Below, one piece after another: positions 48,829 through 58,366 of a DNA stretch of 64,000 nucleotides. A program made the translations under genes and the position numbers. The notes beneath the pieces were generated by a model, which had not been told where the DNA came from, searched no databases, and saw only the letters and a list, made by a program, of their open reading frames with translations. This DNA is from Salinispora tropica CNB-440 (lineage in GTDB: Bacteria; Actinomycetota; Actinomycetes; Mycobacteriales; Micromonosporaceae). The stretch spans positions 1,988,144 through 2,052,143 of the forward strand of contig NC_009380.1 in NCBI RefSeq assembly GCF_000016425.1, in the 5' to 3' direction. Every line of letters starts with the position of its first letter. Position 1 is the first letter of the stretch.

Positions 48829-50844
48829 GTGTCCGCACCCCGTAACCCCGTCGTGGCCGACCCCGTTGTCGTGGCCGCCGGGACGACGGCGGCCGACGCG
48901 GTCGCGGCGGCCGGACTGCCGATGACCGGTCGCGGTGCGGTCGTCGTGGTGCGGGACCCGCGGGGCCAGCTTCGCGACCTTGACTGGACCCCGGAACAGG
49001 AGACCATGGTCGAGCCGGTCGGCATCGACACCCCGGACGGGCTGGCCGTGCTCCGGCACTCCACGGCCCATGTGCTCGCCCAGGCCGTGCAGGATCTCTT
49101 TCCCGAGGCGAAGCTGGGCATCGGCCCGCCGATCGAGAATGGCTTCTACTACGACTTCGCGGTTGACCAGCCGTTCCAGCCCGAGGACCTGACGAAGCTG
49201 GAAAAGCGGATGCAGGAGATCATCAAGTCTGGTCAGCGGTTCCGCCGCCGCCGCTTCCGGGACCTGGACGAGGCCCGTGGCGAACTCGCGGCTGAGCCGT
49301 TCAAACTGGAGCTGATCGAGCTCAAGGGCGACGGGCTGGACTCCTCCCAGGTGATGGAGGTTGGCGGCGGCGAACTGACCAGCTACGACAATCTCGCCGC
49401 CGACGCGGACAAGGTCTGCTGGTCGGATCTGTGCCGCGGTCCGCACCTGCCGAACACCCGACTGATCGGGGCGTTCAAGCTGATGCGGTCGGCCGCTGCA
49501 TACTGGCGTGGCTCGGAGAAGAACCCACAGCTACAGCGGGTGTACGGCACCGCGTGGCCGACCCGCGACGAGCTGAAGGCGTACCTGCGGTTGTTGGAGG
49601 AGGCCGCCCGGCGTGACCACCGCAAGCTGGGTGCGGACCTCGACCTGTTCAGCTTCCCCGATGAGATCGGCTCCGGCCTCCCGGTGTTTCACCCCAAGGG
49701 CGGCGTGCTCAAGCGGACGATGGAGGACTACGTCCGGTCCCGGCACATCGAGGAGGGTTTCGACTACGTCGGCACCCCGCACATCTCGAAGGAAGGCCTC
49801 TTCCACACCTCGGGCCACCTGCCGTACTACGCCGACGGGATGTTCCCGCCCATGCAGTTCGAAGGGGCGGACTACTACCTCAAGGCGATGAACTGCCCGA
49901 TGCACAACCTGATCTACCGGTCGCGCGGGCGTTCCTACCGGGAACTGCCGATGCGGCTGTTCGAGTTCGGCTCGGTCTACCGGTACGAGAAGTCCGGCGT
50001 CATCCACGGGTTGACCCGGGTGCGTGGGTTCACCCAGGACGACTCGCACTCCTACTGCACCAAGGAGCAGGCACCAGCGGAGATCAAGCACCTGCTGGCC
50101 TTCGTGCTCGGCCTCCTACAGGACTTCGGTATCACCGACTTCTTCCTCGAACTGTCCACCCGCGACGACACCAAGCCGGACAAGTTCGTCGGTTCCGCCG
50201 AGGACTGGGCGACGGCGACGGCGGTGCTGGAGCAGTGCGCCCGCGACACTGGGCTCGAGCTGGTGCCGGACCCGGGGGGTGCGGCCTTCTACGGCCCGAA
50301 GATCTCGGTCCAGGCCAAGGACGCCATCGGCCGTACCTGGCAGATGTCGACGATCCAGTACGACTTCAACCAGCCGGCGGGCTTCGGGCTGGAGTACCAG
50401 GCAGCCGACGGTACCCGCCAGCAGCCGATCATGATTCACTGCGCGAAGTTCGGTTCGATCGAGCGCTTCATCGGCGTACTCACCGAGCACTACGCCGGAG
50501 CGTTCCCGGCCTGGTTGGCGCCGGTGCAGGTGGTCGGCATCCCGATCCGCGCAGAGCATACCGAGTACCTGGACGGCTTCGTCGCCGCACTGCGCGCCGC
50601 GGGTATCCGGGCCCAGGTCGACGCCGGTGACGACCGGATGCAGAAGAAGATCCGCACCGCCCAGCAGCAGAAGATCCCGTTCATGGTGATCGCTGGCGAC
50701 GACGACGTGGCGGCGGGCACCATGTCGTTCCGCTACCGGGACGGCTCGCAGCGTAACGGTGTGCCGGCGGCCGAGGCGGTCAACCACGTCCTCGATGTGG
50801 TCAACTCCCGCGCCAACCAGGGCCCCTCCGCTGCCGAGGGGTGA
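48829..50844 (+). CDS. thrS: Threonyl-tRNA synthetase
   Basis: The 671-residue enzyme shows the full class IIa ThrRS layout. An N-terminal TGS-like domain is followed by the editing domain with [16 protein letters not shown], the catalytic core with the Zn site around [12 protein letters not shown], motif 2 [20 protein letters not shown] and a C-terminal anticodon-binding domain. It charges tRNA-Thr. The GTG start follows GAGGAG by 7 nt, and TAGCAT at 48786-48791 may be a -10 element. It begins the conserved thrS-HIT-pgsA-pimA-pdxST-yebC block. Confidence 0.97.
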   Translation: MSAPRNPVVADPVVVAAGTTAADAVAAAGLPMTGRGAVVVVRDPRGQLRDLDWTPEQETMVEPVGIDTPDGLAVLRHSTAHVLAQAVQDLFPEAKLGIGPPIENGFYYDFAVDQPFQPEDLTKLEKRMQEIIKSGQRFRRRRFRDLDEARGELAAEPFKLELIELKGDGLDSSQVMEVGGGELTSYDNLAADADKVCWSDLCRGPHLPNTRLIGAFKLMRSAAAYWRGSEKNPQLQRVYGTAWPTRDELKAYLRLLEEAARRDHRKLGADLDLFSFPDEIGSGLPVFHPKGGVLKRTMEDYVRSRHIEEGFDYVGTPHISKEGLFHTSGHLPYYADGMFPPMQFEGADYYLKAMNCPMHNLIYRSRGRSYRELPMRLFEFGSVYRYEKSGVIHGLTRVRGFTQDDSHSYCTKEQAPAEIKHLLAFVLGLLQDFGITDFFLELSTRDDTKPDKFVGSAEDWATATAVLEQCARDTGLELVPDPGGAAFYGPKISVQAKDAIGRTWQMSTIQYDFNQPAGFGLEYQAADGTRQQPIMIHCAKFGSIERFIGVLTEHYAGAFPAWLAPVQVVGIPIRAEHTEYLDGFVAALRAAGIRAQVDAGDDRMQKKIRTAQQQKIPFMVIAGDDDVAAGTMSFRYRDGSQRNGVPAAEAVNHVLDVVNSRANQGPSAAEG

Positions 50845-50887
50845 CGGGCGCCGGGCCAGCGGCTACGGCCCACCCGGCGGTGGGCCG

Positions 50888-50893
50888 TAGGAT
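50888..50893 (+). promoter_or_regulatory. -10 element for leaderless HIT gene transcript
   Basis: TAGGAT lies 7 nt before the GTG at 50901. This supports both the chosen start and an internal promoter separate from thrS. Confidence 0.55.
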
Positions 50894-50900
50894 CGCTGCT

Positions 50901-51449
50901 GTGACTGGGGCGGAGGAACACACCGACAGCGACGCTATGGCCGACGGTCTGGACCGGCTCTGGACCCCCCATCGGATGACGTACATCTCCGGTGGGGACC
51001 GGCCCGAGGGCGGATACGAGCGGCCCGGCGGCTGCCCCTTCTGTCTCGCCCCCCGGCGTCCGGAGCCGGAGAACCTGGTCGTGACGCGGGGTGAGCACGT
51101 GTTCGTGGTGCTCAACCTGTACCCGTACAACCCGGGGCACCTCCTGGTCTGCCCCTACCGGCATGTTGCCGACTACACCGACCTCGACGACCGGGAGACG
51201 GCGGAGCTGGCCGCCGTTACCCAGACCGCGATGCGTGTCATCCGCAAGGTCAGCAGTGCGCACGGCTTCAACCTCGGGATGAACCAGGGCGGGGTCGCCG
51301 GCGCCGGTATCGCCGCGCACCTGCACCAGCACGTGGTGCCCCGGTGGGGCGGTGACGCCAACTTCATGCCGGTGATCGGTCGTACCAAGGTTCTGCCGCA
51401 GCTGCTCGGTGACACCCGCGCGTTGCTGGCCAGTGCCTGGCCCTCCTGA
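50901..51449 (+). CDS. HIT-domain hydrolase/phosphorylase (Ap4A phosphorylase-like)
   Basis: The 182-residue protein contains GCPFCLAPRR with a metal-site CxxC, FVVLNLYPYNPGHLLVCPYRH and the histidine triad HLHQHVVPRWGGD. Mycobacterial relatives at this locus are diadenosine-tetraphosphate phosphorylases. The GTG at 50901 is chosen because it begins at the usual conserved N-terminus and is preceded by a leaderless-type TAGGAT; the GTG at 50841 overlapping the thrS stop would add 20 unlikely residues. Confidence 0.92.
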   Translation: MTGAEEHTDSDAMADGLDRLWTPHRMTYISGGDRPEGGYERPGGCPFCLAPRRPEPENLVVTRGEHVFVVLNLYPYNPGHLLVCPYRHVADYTDLDDRETAELAAVTQTAMRVIRKVSSAHGFNLGMNQGGVAGAGIAAHLHQHVVPRWGGDANFMPVIGRTKVLPQLLGDTRALLASAWPS

Positions 51450-51519
51450 CTCCGCCGATCCAGTGGTGCCGCCGCCCCGCCGGCGGACCGGAGATGGCGA
51501 CCACCGTCGCGGTACGCGC

Positions 51520-53673
51520 TCAGGCGTCCTCTGCGCGGACCCGGTCGGCCCGGTGGCTGGGCATGGGTTCGTAGCGGGCGAACTCGCGGCGGAAGGTGCC
51601 CGTACCGGCGGTCATCGAGCGCAGCTCCACCGCGTAGCGGAGGAGTTCGGTCGCGGCGACCTCGGCGCGGACCAGCGTTCGCCCTTCGGCGGTGGTGTCG
51701 GGTTCGGTGCCGAGCACCCGGCCGTGCCGGCCGGAGAGGTCGCCCAGCACCGCGCCGACCGACCCGTCGGGCACCCGGACAACCACCTCGTCGACCGGTT
51801 CCAGCAGTATCGGCTGGCCCTTGTCGGCCGCGTCCTTGAGCGCCAGCGCACCGGCGGTCTGGAACGCCGCGTCGGAGGAGTCGACGCTGTGGGCCTTTCC
51901 GTCCACGAGCGTCACCCGCAGGTCCACAAGGGGTGCGCCAGCCGCCAGTCCCCGCTCCAGCTGGGCACGGACCCCCTTCTCCACCGATGGGATGTAGTTG
52001 TGCGGTACGGCCCCGCCCACCACCCGGTTGACGAACTCGAAGCCGGTGCCACGGGGTAGCGGTTCCACCTCGATGTCGCAGACGGCGTACTGGCCGTGCC
52101 CGCCGGACTGCTTGACGTGCCGGCCGTGCCCCTTCGCCGGCACGGTGAACGTCTCCCGAAGGGCGACCCGCACCGGTGCCGTGTCCAGCTCCACCCCGCC
52201 GCTCCGCAACCGATCCAGCACCACGTCGGCATGCGCCTCACCCATGCACCAGAGCACCAGCTGATGGGTCTCGCTGTCCCGGTGTAGCCGCAGGCTGGGG
52301 TCACCGGCCACCAGCCGGGCCAGGTTGCGGGCGAGTGCGTCCTCGTCGGCACGGGTACGCGCCACGATCGCCACCGGCAGGAGCGGCTCCGGCATCTCCC
52401 AGGGCGCGACCAGCAGCGGGTCGTCCTTGGCCGAGATGGTGTCGCCGGTCTCCGCGCTGCCCGACTTGGTGAGCGCACAGAGGTCACCGGCGACACCGGC
52501 GCGCACCTCGCGCAGCGCCGCGCCGAGCGGCGAGTAGAGGTGGGCGACCCGCTCGTCGGCGTCGTGGTCCGGGTGGCCGCGGTCAGCCAGACCATGCCCG
52601 GAGACGTGCACGACCTGTTCGGGGCGGAGCGTGCCGGAGAAGACCCGGACCAGGGAGACCCGCCCCACATGTCGGTCGATGGTGGTCTTGACCACCTCGG
52701 CGACCAGTGGCCCGGCCGGATCGCAGGCCAGCGGGGGGTGGGGGGTGCCGTCCACCCCGGTCACCGCCGGGAGGTCATGCTCCAGCGGTGAGGGGAAAGC
52801 CGCGGTGAGCACCTCCAACAGGGCGTCGAGCCCGACCCCGGTCTGCGCGCAGACCGGCACGACGGGATAGAAGTGACCGCGTGCGACCGCCTTCTCCAGA
52901 TCCTCGACGAGGATGTCGGTGCCGATCTCGGCACCCTCGAGGTACCGGTCCATGAGGGTCTCGTCCTCGCTCTCGGCGATGATCCCCTCGATCAGTTCGT
53001 TGCGGGACTCGGCGATCGCCGGCAGGTGCTCCGGGTCCGGCTGCCGCACCTCGGCGGGCAGCCCGGCGGTGTAGTCGAGGATCCGGCGGGTGATCAGCCC
53101 GAGCAGTCCGGCGGTGGAGACGCCGTCGTCGCCGAGCATCGGCAGGTAGAGCGGGAGCACGTTGTCGCCGAACACCCGCTGGCAGAGGGCGACCGCCTCG
53201 TCGAAGTCCGCGCGTGGGTGGTCCAGCCGGGAGACGGCTACCGCGCGGGGCATGTTCACGGCCGCGCACTCCTCCCACAACGCGGCGGTGGTGGCATCCA
53301 TCCCGTCCACGGCGGAGACGACGAAGAGCGCGGCATCGGCGGCCCGCAGCCCGGCGCGCAGCTCGCCGACGAAGTCCGCGTAGCCGGGGGTGTCCAGCAG
53401 GTTGACCTTGATCCCGTCGTGCACGAGCGGCGCGCAGGCCAGGGTCACCGACCGCTGTTGGCGGACGGCCGCCGGATCGTGGTCGCAGGTGGTGGTGCCG
53501 TCGGCGACGTTCCCGGCGCGGCCGATCGTGCCGGTCGCCGCGAGTAACGCCTCGACCAGGGTCGTCTTGCCGGCACCGGAGTGCCCGACGAGCACCACGT
53601 TGCGGATGTCTCCGGGGTGGGTCACCGCCGGTACCGCGCCGGCGACCCCCTTGTCCTGACTCTTCTGCGCCAT
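51520..53673 (-). CDS. Elongation factor G-like protein (EF-G2)
   Basis: The 717-residue GTPase has five EF-G-type domains. G1 GHSGAGKTTLVEALL, G3 DTPGYADFVGEL and the C-terminal EF-G domains are present, but the G4 motif NKXD reads SRLD, a feature of the EF-G2/EF-G-like subgroup that sets it apart from translational EF-G. Its role is unclear; a specialised ribosome-associated GTPase is likely. GGGAGGTG precedes the ATG. It is inserted in the opposite direction inside the otherwise co-directional thrS-pgsA-pimA block. Confidence 0.93.
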   Translation of the reverse strand: MAQKSQDKGVAGAVPAVTHPGDIRNVVLVGHSGAGKTTLVEALLAATGTIGRAGNVADGTTTCDHDPAAVRQQRSVTLACAPLVHDGIKVNLLDTPGYADFVGELRAGLRAADAALFVVSAVDGMDATTAALWEECAAVNMPRAVAVSRLDHPRADFDEAVALCQRVFGDNVLPLYLPMLGDDGVSTAGLLGLITRRILDYTAGLPAEVRQPDPEHLPAIAESRNELIEGIIAESEDETLMDRYLEGAEIGTDILVEDLEKAVARGHFYPVVPVCAQTGVGLDALLEVLTAAFPSPLEHDLPAVTGVDGTPHPPLACDPAGPLVAEVVKTTIDRHVGRVSLVRVFSGTLRPEQVVHVSGHGLADRGHPDHDADERVAHLYSPLGAALREVRAGVAGDLCALTKSGSAETGDTISAKDDPLLVAPWEMPEPLLPVAIVARTRADEDALARNLARLVAGDPSLRLHRDSETHQLVLWCMGEAHADVVLDRLRSGGVELDTAPVRVALRETFTVPAKGHGRHVKQSGGHGQYAVCDIEVEPLPRGTGFEFVNRVVGGAVPHNYIPSVEKGVRAQLERGLAAGAPLVDLRVTLVDGKAHSVDSSDAAFQTAGALALKDAADKGQPILLEPVDEVVVRVPDGSVGAVLGDLSGRHGRVLGTEPDTTAEGRTLVRAEVAATELLRYAVELRSMTAGTGTFRREFARYEPMPSHRADRVRAEDA

Positions 53674-53922
53674 GGGCGCACCTCCCTCAGCCGGTGTGTG
53701 GTGGCGACCGCCGCGCGCGAGAGAAAGCGGCTTGGGGCGGGTGCGCGGCGATATCCTCCGGGGTACTGCTGTTCAGCGGGAACGGGACGGGCGGAGCGGT
53801 GAGTTGCCTCACCTTTCTGGGTCGATCAGACACCCCGATGCCCGTACGGCACAAGTTCCCTCGGGCGGGTCGCCCGACCGTCCGTACCGCTGGGAGCACC
53901 GGACCGTTATCGTGGGACCGCC

Positions 53923-54558
53923 ATGGCGAAGATCTTCCAAGTGACGGCCCGTGCGGGCATGACCCGCGTCGTCGAACCGGTCGCACGCCGCCTGCTACGT
54001 GCGGGCGTGACCCCCAACACGGTTACCGTGACGGGCACCCTCGGGGTGCTCGTCGGAGCGCTCGGCTTCGGAGCCCGCGGTCATCTCGTCGCCGGCGCGT
54101 TGATCGTCACCGTCTTCGCCCTCACCGATCTGCTGGACGGGACGATGGCCCGGATGAGCGGTGGCTCCACCCGGTTCGGGGCGTTCCTCGACTCGAGCAT
54201 GGACCGGGTCGCCGACAGCGCGGTCTTCGGGGCGGTGGCCTACTACCTCGCCACTGAGGGCGACCACTCGGGGGTCGCCGCCGCGTTGCTCTGTCTGGCC
54301 GCCGGTGGACTCGTCTCGTACGTGAAGGCGCGGGCCGAAGGGCTCGGCCTGACCTGCAACGTGGGCATTGCCGAACGCACGGAGCGGCTGCTGATCGTCG
54401 GCGTCGGGGGCCTGGTGGCCGGTCTCGGCCTGAAGGTCGCCCTGCCGGCCGCGCTCTGGCTGCTCGCCGCCGTCTCGATCTTCACGGTGGGGCAGCGGAT
54501 GGCCCACGTGTACCGGCAGGCCCAGCAGGTCTCCACCGCTTCGGGCAGGCAGGGGTGA
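53923..54558 (+). CDS. pgsA: CDP-alcohol phosphatidyltransferase (phosphatidylinositol phosphate synthase)
   Basis: The 211-residue membrane enzyme has the complete CDP-alcohol phosphotransferase motif in DLLDGTMARMSGG ... FGAFLDSSMDRV, with every expected Asp and Gly, plus about six transmembrane helices. In this locus the mycobacterial orthologue PgsA1 joins CDP-diacylglycerol and inositol phosphate to make phosphatidylinositol phosphate. TATCGT lies 9 nt before the ATG. The patA-like and pimA genes follow within 25 nt, so the three form the phosphatidylinositol mannoside operon. Confidence 0.93.
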   Translation: MAKIFQVTARAGMTRVVEPVARRLLRAGVTPNTVTVTGTLGVLVGALGFGARGHLVAGALIVTVFALTDLLDGTMARMSGGSTRFGAFLDSSMDRVADSAVFGAVAYYLATEGDHSGVAAALLCLAAGGLVSYVKARAEGLGLTCNVGIAERTERLLIVGVGGLVAGLGLKVALPAALWLLAAVSIFTVGQRMAHVYRQAQQVSTASGRQG

Positions 54559-54580
54559 GGGCGGTCGAGGGGCGGCGCCG

Positions 54581-55513
54581 GTGAACCTCACCGAGCTGGC
54601 CTACCTCGCGGGGTGGCGTGCGGTCCGGGCACTGCCCCGGCCGGTGGCGGCCACCGTCTTCCGGGCGGGCGCCGACCACACCTACCGCCGCGGCGGTGGT
54701 GGCACGGCCCGACTCCGCGCCAACCTGCGCCGGGTGGTGGGGCCGGAGGTTTCCGAGGCCGAGCTGGACGGGTTGGTTCGAGCCGGTCTGCGCTCCTACG
54801 CCCGGTACTGGATGGAGACGTTCCGTCTGCCCACGCTGAGCCGGGCCGAGCTGCTCGCCAGATTCCGGCTTGACCGCGAGGAGACGCTCGCCGCGGATGT
54901 GGCCGCCGGCCGCGGCGCGATCGTGGCGTTGCCGCACTCCGGCAACTGGGACATGGCGGGTGCCTGGGTCGCGGCGATGGGCTGGCCGATCGCCACCGTC
55001 GCCGAGCGGCTCAAACCCGAGGGGATCTACCAGCGCTTTCTCGCGTTCCGGCGGGGTCTGGGGATGGAGATCCTGCCCACCCACGGTGGCGAACGGCCCG
55101 CCTTCGACGTGCTGGTTGACCGGGTGAACGCCGGCTATGTGGTGCCGCTGCTCGCCGACCGGGACCTGTCGGCCCGGGGCGTGACGGTCGACTTCTTCGG
55201 TGCCCAGACCCGGATGCCGCCCGGCCCGGCCCTGCTGGCGCTCCGCACCGGTGCGCCGCTCTACGTCGCCTCCTTGTGGTATGAGCCGGATGTCGCGTGT
55301 GCCACGATCGAGGGGCCACTGGACCTGCCCGGTCCCGAGCAGGGCCCGCTCGACGTACGGGTGCGGTTGCTGGCCCAGCGGGTCGCCGACGGTCTGGCGG
55401 CGGGCATAGCCCGGCATCCGCAAGACTGGCACATGTTGCAACGGATGTGGCTGGACCAGCGCGTCACATCCAACGGCGCGGCGCAGCCCTCGCCGACTGT
55501 CGGACAGGTCTGA
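54581..55513 (+). CDS. Phosphatidylinositol mannoside acyltransferase (lysophospholipid acyltransferase family)
   Basis: The 310-residue protein belongs to the HtrB/LpxL-type acyltransferases. The HX4D catalytic motif is seen in VALPHSGNWDMAG, followed by LKPEGIYQRFLAFRRGLGMEIL and the DRDLSARGVTVDFFG acceptor-site segment. Mycobacterial PatA at the same position acylates the PIM mannose; that is the likely role. The GTG start lies 22 nt after the pgsA stop. The pimA gene follows 15 nt downstream. Confidence 0.9.
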   Translation: MNLTELAYLAGWRAVRALPRPVAATVFRAGADHTYRRGGGGTARLRANLRRVVGPEVSEAELDGLVRAGLRSYARYWMETFRLPTLSRAELLARFRLDREETLAADVAAGRGAIVALPHSGNWDMAGAWVAAMGWPIATVAERLKPEGIYQRFLAFRRGLGMEILPTHGGERPAFDVLVDRVNAGYVVPLLADRDLSARGVTVDFFGAQTRMPPGPALLALRTGAPLYVASLWYEPDVACATIEGPLDLPGPEQGPLDVRVRLLAQRVADGLAAGIARHPQDWHMLQRMWLDQRVTSNGAAQPSPTVGQV

Positions 55514-55528
55514 GGGAGGGGCGCCAAC

Positions 55529-56689
55529 GTGCGGATCGGCATCGTGTGCCCGTACTCCCTGGATGTGCCCGGCGGCGTGCAGAACCACGTGATGGATCTC
55601 GCCGAGGCGCTGATCGGGCTCGGGCACGAGGTGAGCGTCCTGGCCCCCGCGGATGAGGAGTCGGACCTGCCGCCGTACGTGGTGCCGGCTGGTCGGGCGG
55701 TTCCGCTGCCGTACAACGGGTCGGTGGCCCGGGTCGCCTTCGGCCCGGTCTCCACCGCGCGCGTCCGCCGCTGGATCAACCGGGGCGACTTCGACGTGCT
55801 GCACGTGCACGAGCCGCTGGCGCTGAGCCTGTCGATGCTCGCCGTGCTCTCCGCGCGGGGGCCGGTGGTAGCGACCTTCCACACGGCGATGACGCGTTCT
55901 CGGGTGCTCGCCGCGGCCCAGGGGGTACTCCAGATCGTGCTGGAGCGCATCACCGCCCGGATCGCGGTGAGCGCCCTGGCACGCAAGGTGCAGGTCGAGC
56001 ACATGGACGGCGGGGCGGTGGAGATCCCGAACGGGGTGGCCGTCGCGAAGTTCGCCGATGCCCAGCCGCTGCCGGGCTGGCCAGGGTCGTGCGTTCCCGG
56101 CCACGGCGGCACGATCGGCTTCCTCGGTCGCTTCACCGAAGCCCGGAAGGGCTTCCCGGTGCTGCGGGACGCGTTCGTGCAGTTGGCCTCGGAGCGTCCG
56201 GGGCTGCGTCTGCTGGTCGCCGGGCCCGGTGATCCGACCGACCTGTACGGCCAGTTCCCGGCCGAGCTGCGGGACCGAATCACCTTTCTCGGGCTGGTCT
56301 CCGAGGAGGACAAGGCGCGGATGCTGCGGAGCGTCCACCTCTACGTGGCGCCGAATACCGGCGGGGAGTCGTTCGGCATGATCCTCACCGAGGCGCTCGC
56401 GGCGGGAACCGCTGTCGTTGCGAGCGATCTCGACGCGTTTCGCCGCGTGTTGGATCGGGGCCGCGCCGGCCGCCTGTTTCGGACCGGCGATCCGGAGGCG
56501 TTACAGGCTGCGCTGGCCGACCTCCTGGACGACGCGGACGCGCGGGCTGAGCTGACCGCCTACGCGGATCAGGTGGTGGCGACCTTTGACTGGCCCACGG
56601 TTGCCCGCCGGATTCTCGAGGTGTACGCAGCCGCGATTGAGGCCGCTGACGGCCGGGTCATCGACCAGGAGTGGGTGGGGCTGGGCTGA
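55529..56689 (+). CDS. pimA: Phosphatidyl-myo-inositol alpha-mannosyltransferase
   Basis: The 386-residue GT4 enzyme has the PimA N-terminus (MRIGIVCPYSLDVPGGVQNH with the glycine-rich donor loop), VATFHTAMTRS, GFLGRFTEARKGFPVLRDA and a complete EX7E motif in GESFGMILTEALAAG. It transfers the first mannose from GDP-mannose to phosphatidylinositol on the inner membrane face. GAGGGAGGGG precedes the GTG. It completes a pgsA-patA-pimA operon, and the adjacent polyprenol-mannose synthase at 25.7 kb belongs to the same wider pathway. Confidence 0.95.
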   Translation: MRIGIVCPYSLDVPGGVQNHVMDLAEALIGLGHEVSVLAPADEESDLPPYVVPAGRAVPLPYNGSVARVAFGPVSTARVRRWINRGDFDVLHVHEPLALSLSMLAVLSARGPVVATFHTAMTRSRVLAAAQGVLQIVLERITARIAVSALARKVQVEHMDGGAVEIPNGVAVAKFADAQPLPGWPGSCVPGHGGTIGFLGRFTEARKGFPVLRDAFVQLASERPGLRLLVAGPGDPTDLYGQFPAELRDRITFLGLVSEEDKARMLRSVHLYVAPNTGGESFGMILTEALAAGTAVVASDLDAFRRVLDRGRAGRLFRTGDPEALQAALADLLDDADARAELTAYADQVVATFDWPTVARRILEVYAAAIEAADGRVIDQEWVGLG

Positions 56690-56743
56690 CCGATGGGACG
56701 GCGGTAGCGGGAGGCCGGCGGAGGGGAATGGAGCAGCACTACG

Positions 56744-57247
56744 ATGCCGGGCATGTGGTGGTTGGTGGGTGTGACGCTGGTCGGCGCGCTGCTGGCGACG
56801 TACCTCGTCTGGACCGCCGGCCGGGTCGAGCGGTTGCAGGACCGGGCGGAGCTCGCGGCCCGGGCGCTCGACGCCCATCTGCTGCGCCGGGCCGCGACCG
56901 CCGCGGTGCTCGCCGAGCGTCGGTACGGCGTTGAGTTGTATGCGGCGGCACGGGTTGCCCTGGACGTGCGTCCGGACGAGCGGGAGGCCGCCGAGAACGA
57001 CCTCACCCGGCAGCTACGGGCGTTACCGCTCGATTCCGACGATCCGGATACCGAGGCCGTCATCGCCGCCAGTCGACGGCTGGCCCTGGCCCGCCAGGTG
57101 CACACGGATCTGGTCCGGGACGCCCGTGCGGCCCGGGGCCGGCCGCTGGTGCGGCTGTTACGGATGGGGCGCCGGCGCCCGTGGCCGCGGTACTTCGACA
57201 TCGACGAACCGACGCTGGTCGCCCCCGGGGACATAGTCGAGGACTGA
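56744..57247 (+). CDS. Hypothetical membrane-anchored protein of the PIM locus
   Basis: The 167-residue protein has one N-terminal transmembrane helix (WWLVGVTLVGALLATYLVWTA), then an amphipathic, Arg/Ala-rich helical domain resembling LemA-like stalks (RVERLQDRAELAARALDAHLLRR). A more polar C-terminus follows, with DEPTLVAPGDIVED at the end. The corresponding slot in mycobacteria holds a different gene, so this is probably a lineage-specific component. The start is ATG 56744 or ATG 56753. It follows pimA by 54 nt. Function unknown. Confidence 0.75.
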   Translation: MPGMWWLVGVTLVGALLATYLVWTAGRVERLQDRAELAARALDAHLLRRAATAAVLAERRYGVELYAAARVALDVRPDEREAAENDLTRQLRALPLDSDDPDTEAVIAASRRLALARQVHTDLVRDARAARGRPLVRLLRMGRRRPWPRYFDIDEPTLVAPGDIVED

Positions 57248-57372
57248 CCGGGTACGTGATGCCGGACACAGGGCAGGCCACCATGGGTCTGATTGGCTGT
57301 CGGGCTGCCGGGGTGGCCCCTCGTAGCATTCTCGCCAGCCACTCTCGTGCACGCCACTAGGAGCGATGAACC

Positions 57373-58293
57373 GTGCCCGATTCTCAGACTTCGAATTCTT
57401 CCACCAACGCCCCGGTCACCGGTACCGCCCACGTGAAGCGGGGGATGGCCGAGATGCTCAAGGGCGGTGTGATCATGGACGTGGTCACCGCAGAGCAGGC
57501 CAAGATCGCTGAGGACGCCGGTGCGGTCGCGGTGATGGCGCTGGAGCGCGTCCCCTCGGACATCCGGGCCCAGGGCGGGGTCTCCCGGATGAGCGATCCG
57601 GACATGATCGACAGCATCATGGACGCGGTCTCGATCCCGGTCATGGCCAAGGTCCGGATCGGTCACTTCGTCGAGGCGCAGATCCTCCAGTCGCTCGGTG
57701 TCGACTACGTCGACGAGTCGGAGGTACTGACCCCGGCGGACTACGCGAACCACGTCGACAAGTGGGCCTTCACGGTGCCCTTCGTCTGTGGCGCGACCAA
57801 TCTGGGCGAGGCGCTGCGGCGGATCACCGAGGGCGCGGCCATGATCCGGTCGAAGGGTGAGGCCGGCACCGGCGACGTCTCCAACGCCACCACCCACATG
57901 CGGGGGATTCGTACCGAGATCCGCCGGCTCCAGTCCCTGCCCACCGACGAGCTGTACCTGGCTGCCAAGGATCTCCAGGCGCCGTACGAACTGGTCAAGG
58001 AGATCGCCGAGACGGGCAAGCTGCCGGTGGTGCTCTTCACCGCCGGTGGTATCGCCACCCCGGCCGACGCCGCCATGATGATGCAGCTCGGTGCCGAGGG
58101 GGTCTTCGTCGGCTCCGGCATCTTCAAGTCCGACAACCCGGCCCACCGGGCTGCCGCGATCGTCAAGGCCACCACCTTCCACGACGACCCGGAGACGCTG
58201 GCCAAGATCTCCCGCGGGCTCGGCGAGGCCATGGTCGGTATCAACGCCGGCACCCTTTCGCAGTCGGACCGCCTGGCCGAGCGCGGCCGGTGA
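57373..58293 (+). CDS. pdxS: Pyridoxal 5'-phosphate synthase subunit PdxS
   Basis: The 306-residue subunit is highly conserved: [40 protein letters not shown] and [14 protein letters not shown] with the catalytic Lys are present. PdxS condenses ribose 5-phosphate and glyceraldehyde 3-phosphate with ammonia delivered by PdxT to make PLP. The GTG start has AGGAGC 7-12 nt upstream, and TAGCAT at 57324-57329 is a plausible -10. The pdxT gene follows after a hairpin. Confidence 0.97.
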   Translation: MPDSQTSNSSTNAPVTGTAHVKRGMAEMLKGGVIMDVVTAEQAKIAEDAGAVAVMALERVPSDIRAQGGVSRMSDPDMIDSIMDAVSIPVMAKVRIGHFVEAQILQSLGVDYVDESEVLTPADYANHVDKWAFTVPFVCGATNLGEALRRITEGAAMIRSKGEAGTGDVSNATTHMRGIRTEIRRLQSLPTDELYLAAKDLQAPYELVKEIAETGKLPVVLFTAGGIATPADAAMMMQLGAEGVFVGSGIFKSDNPAHRAAAIVKATTFHDDPETLAKISRGLGEAMVGINAGTLSQSDRLAERGR

Positions 58294-58301
58294 GGGGAGT
58301 G

Positions 58302-58340
58302 CAGCCCCTGCCGACGCCGGCGGGCCGGCCGCAGGGGCTG
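58302..58340 (+). promoter_or_regulatory. Hairpin between pdxS and pdxT
   Basis: CAGCCCCTGC pairs perfectly with GCAGGGGCTG across a 19-nt GC-rich loop. It lies wholly in the 73-nt spacer and precedes the pdxT ribosome-binding site. It may reduce read-through or protect the pdxS mRNA, setting the synthase-to-glutaminase ratio (inference). Confidence 0.55.
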
Positions 58341-58366
58341 TTCGCCACCCTCCGGAAGGAGCGGAC

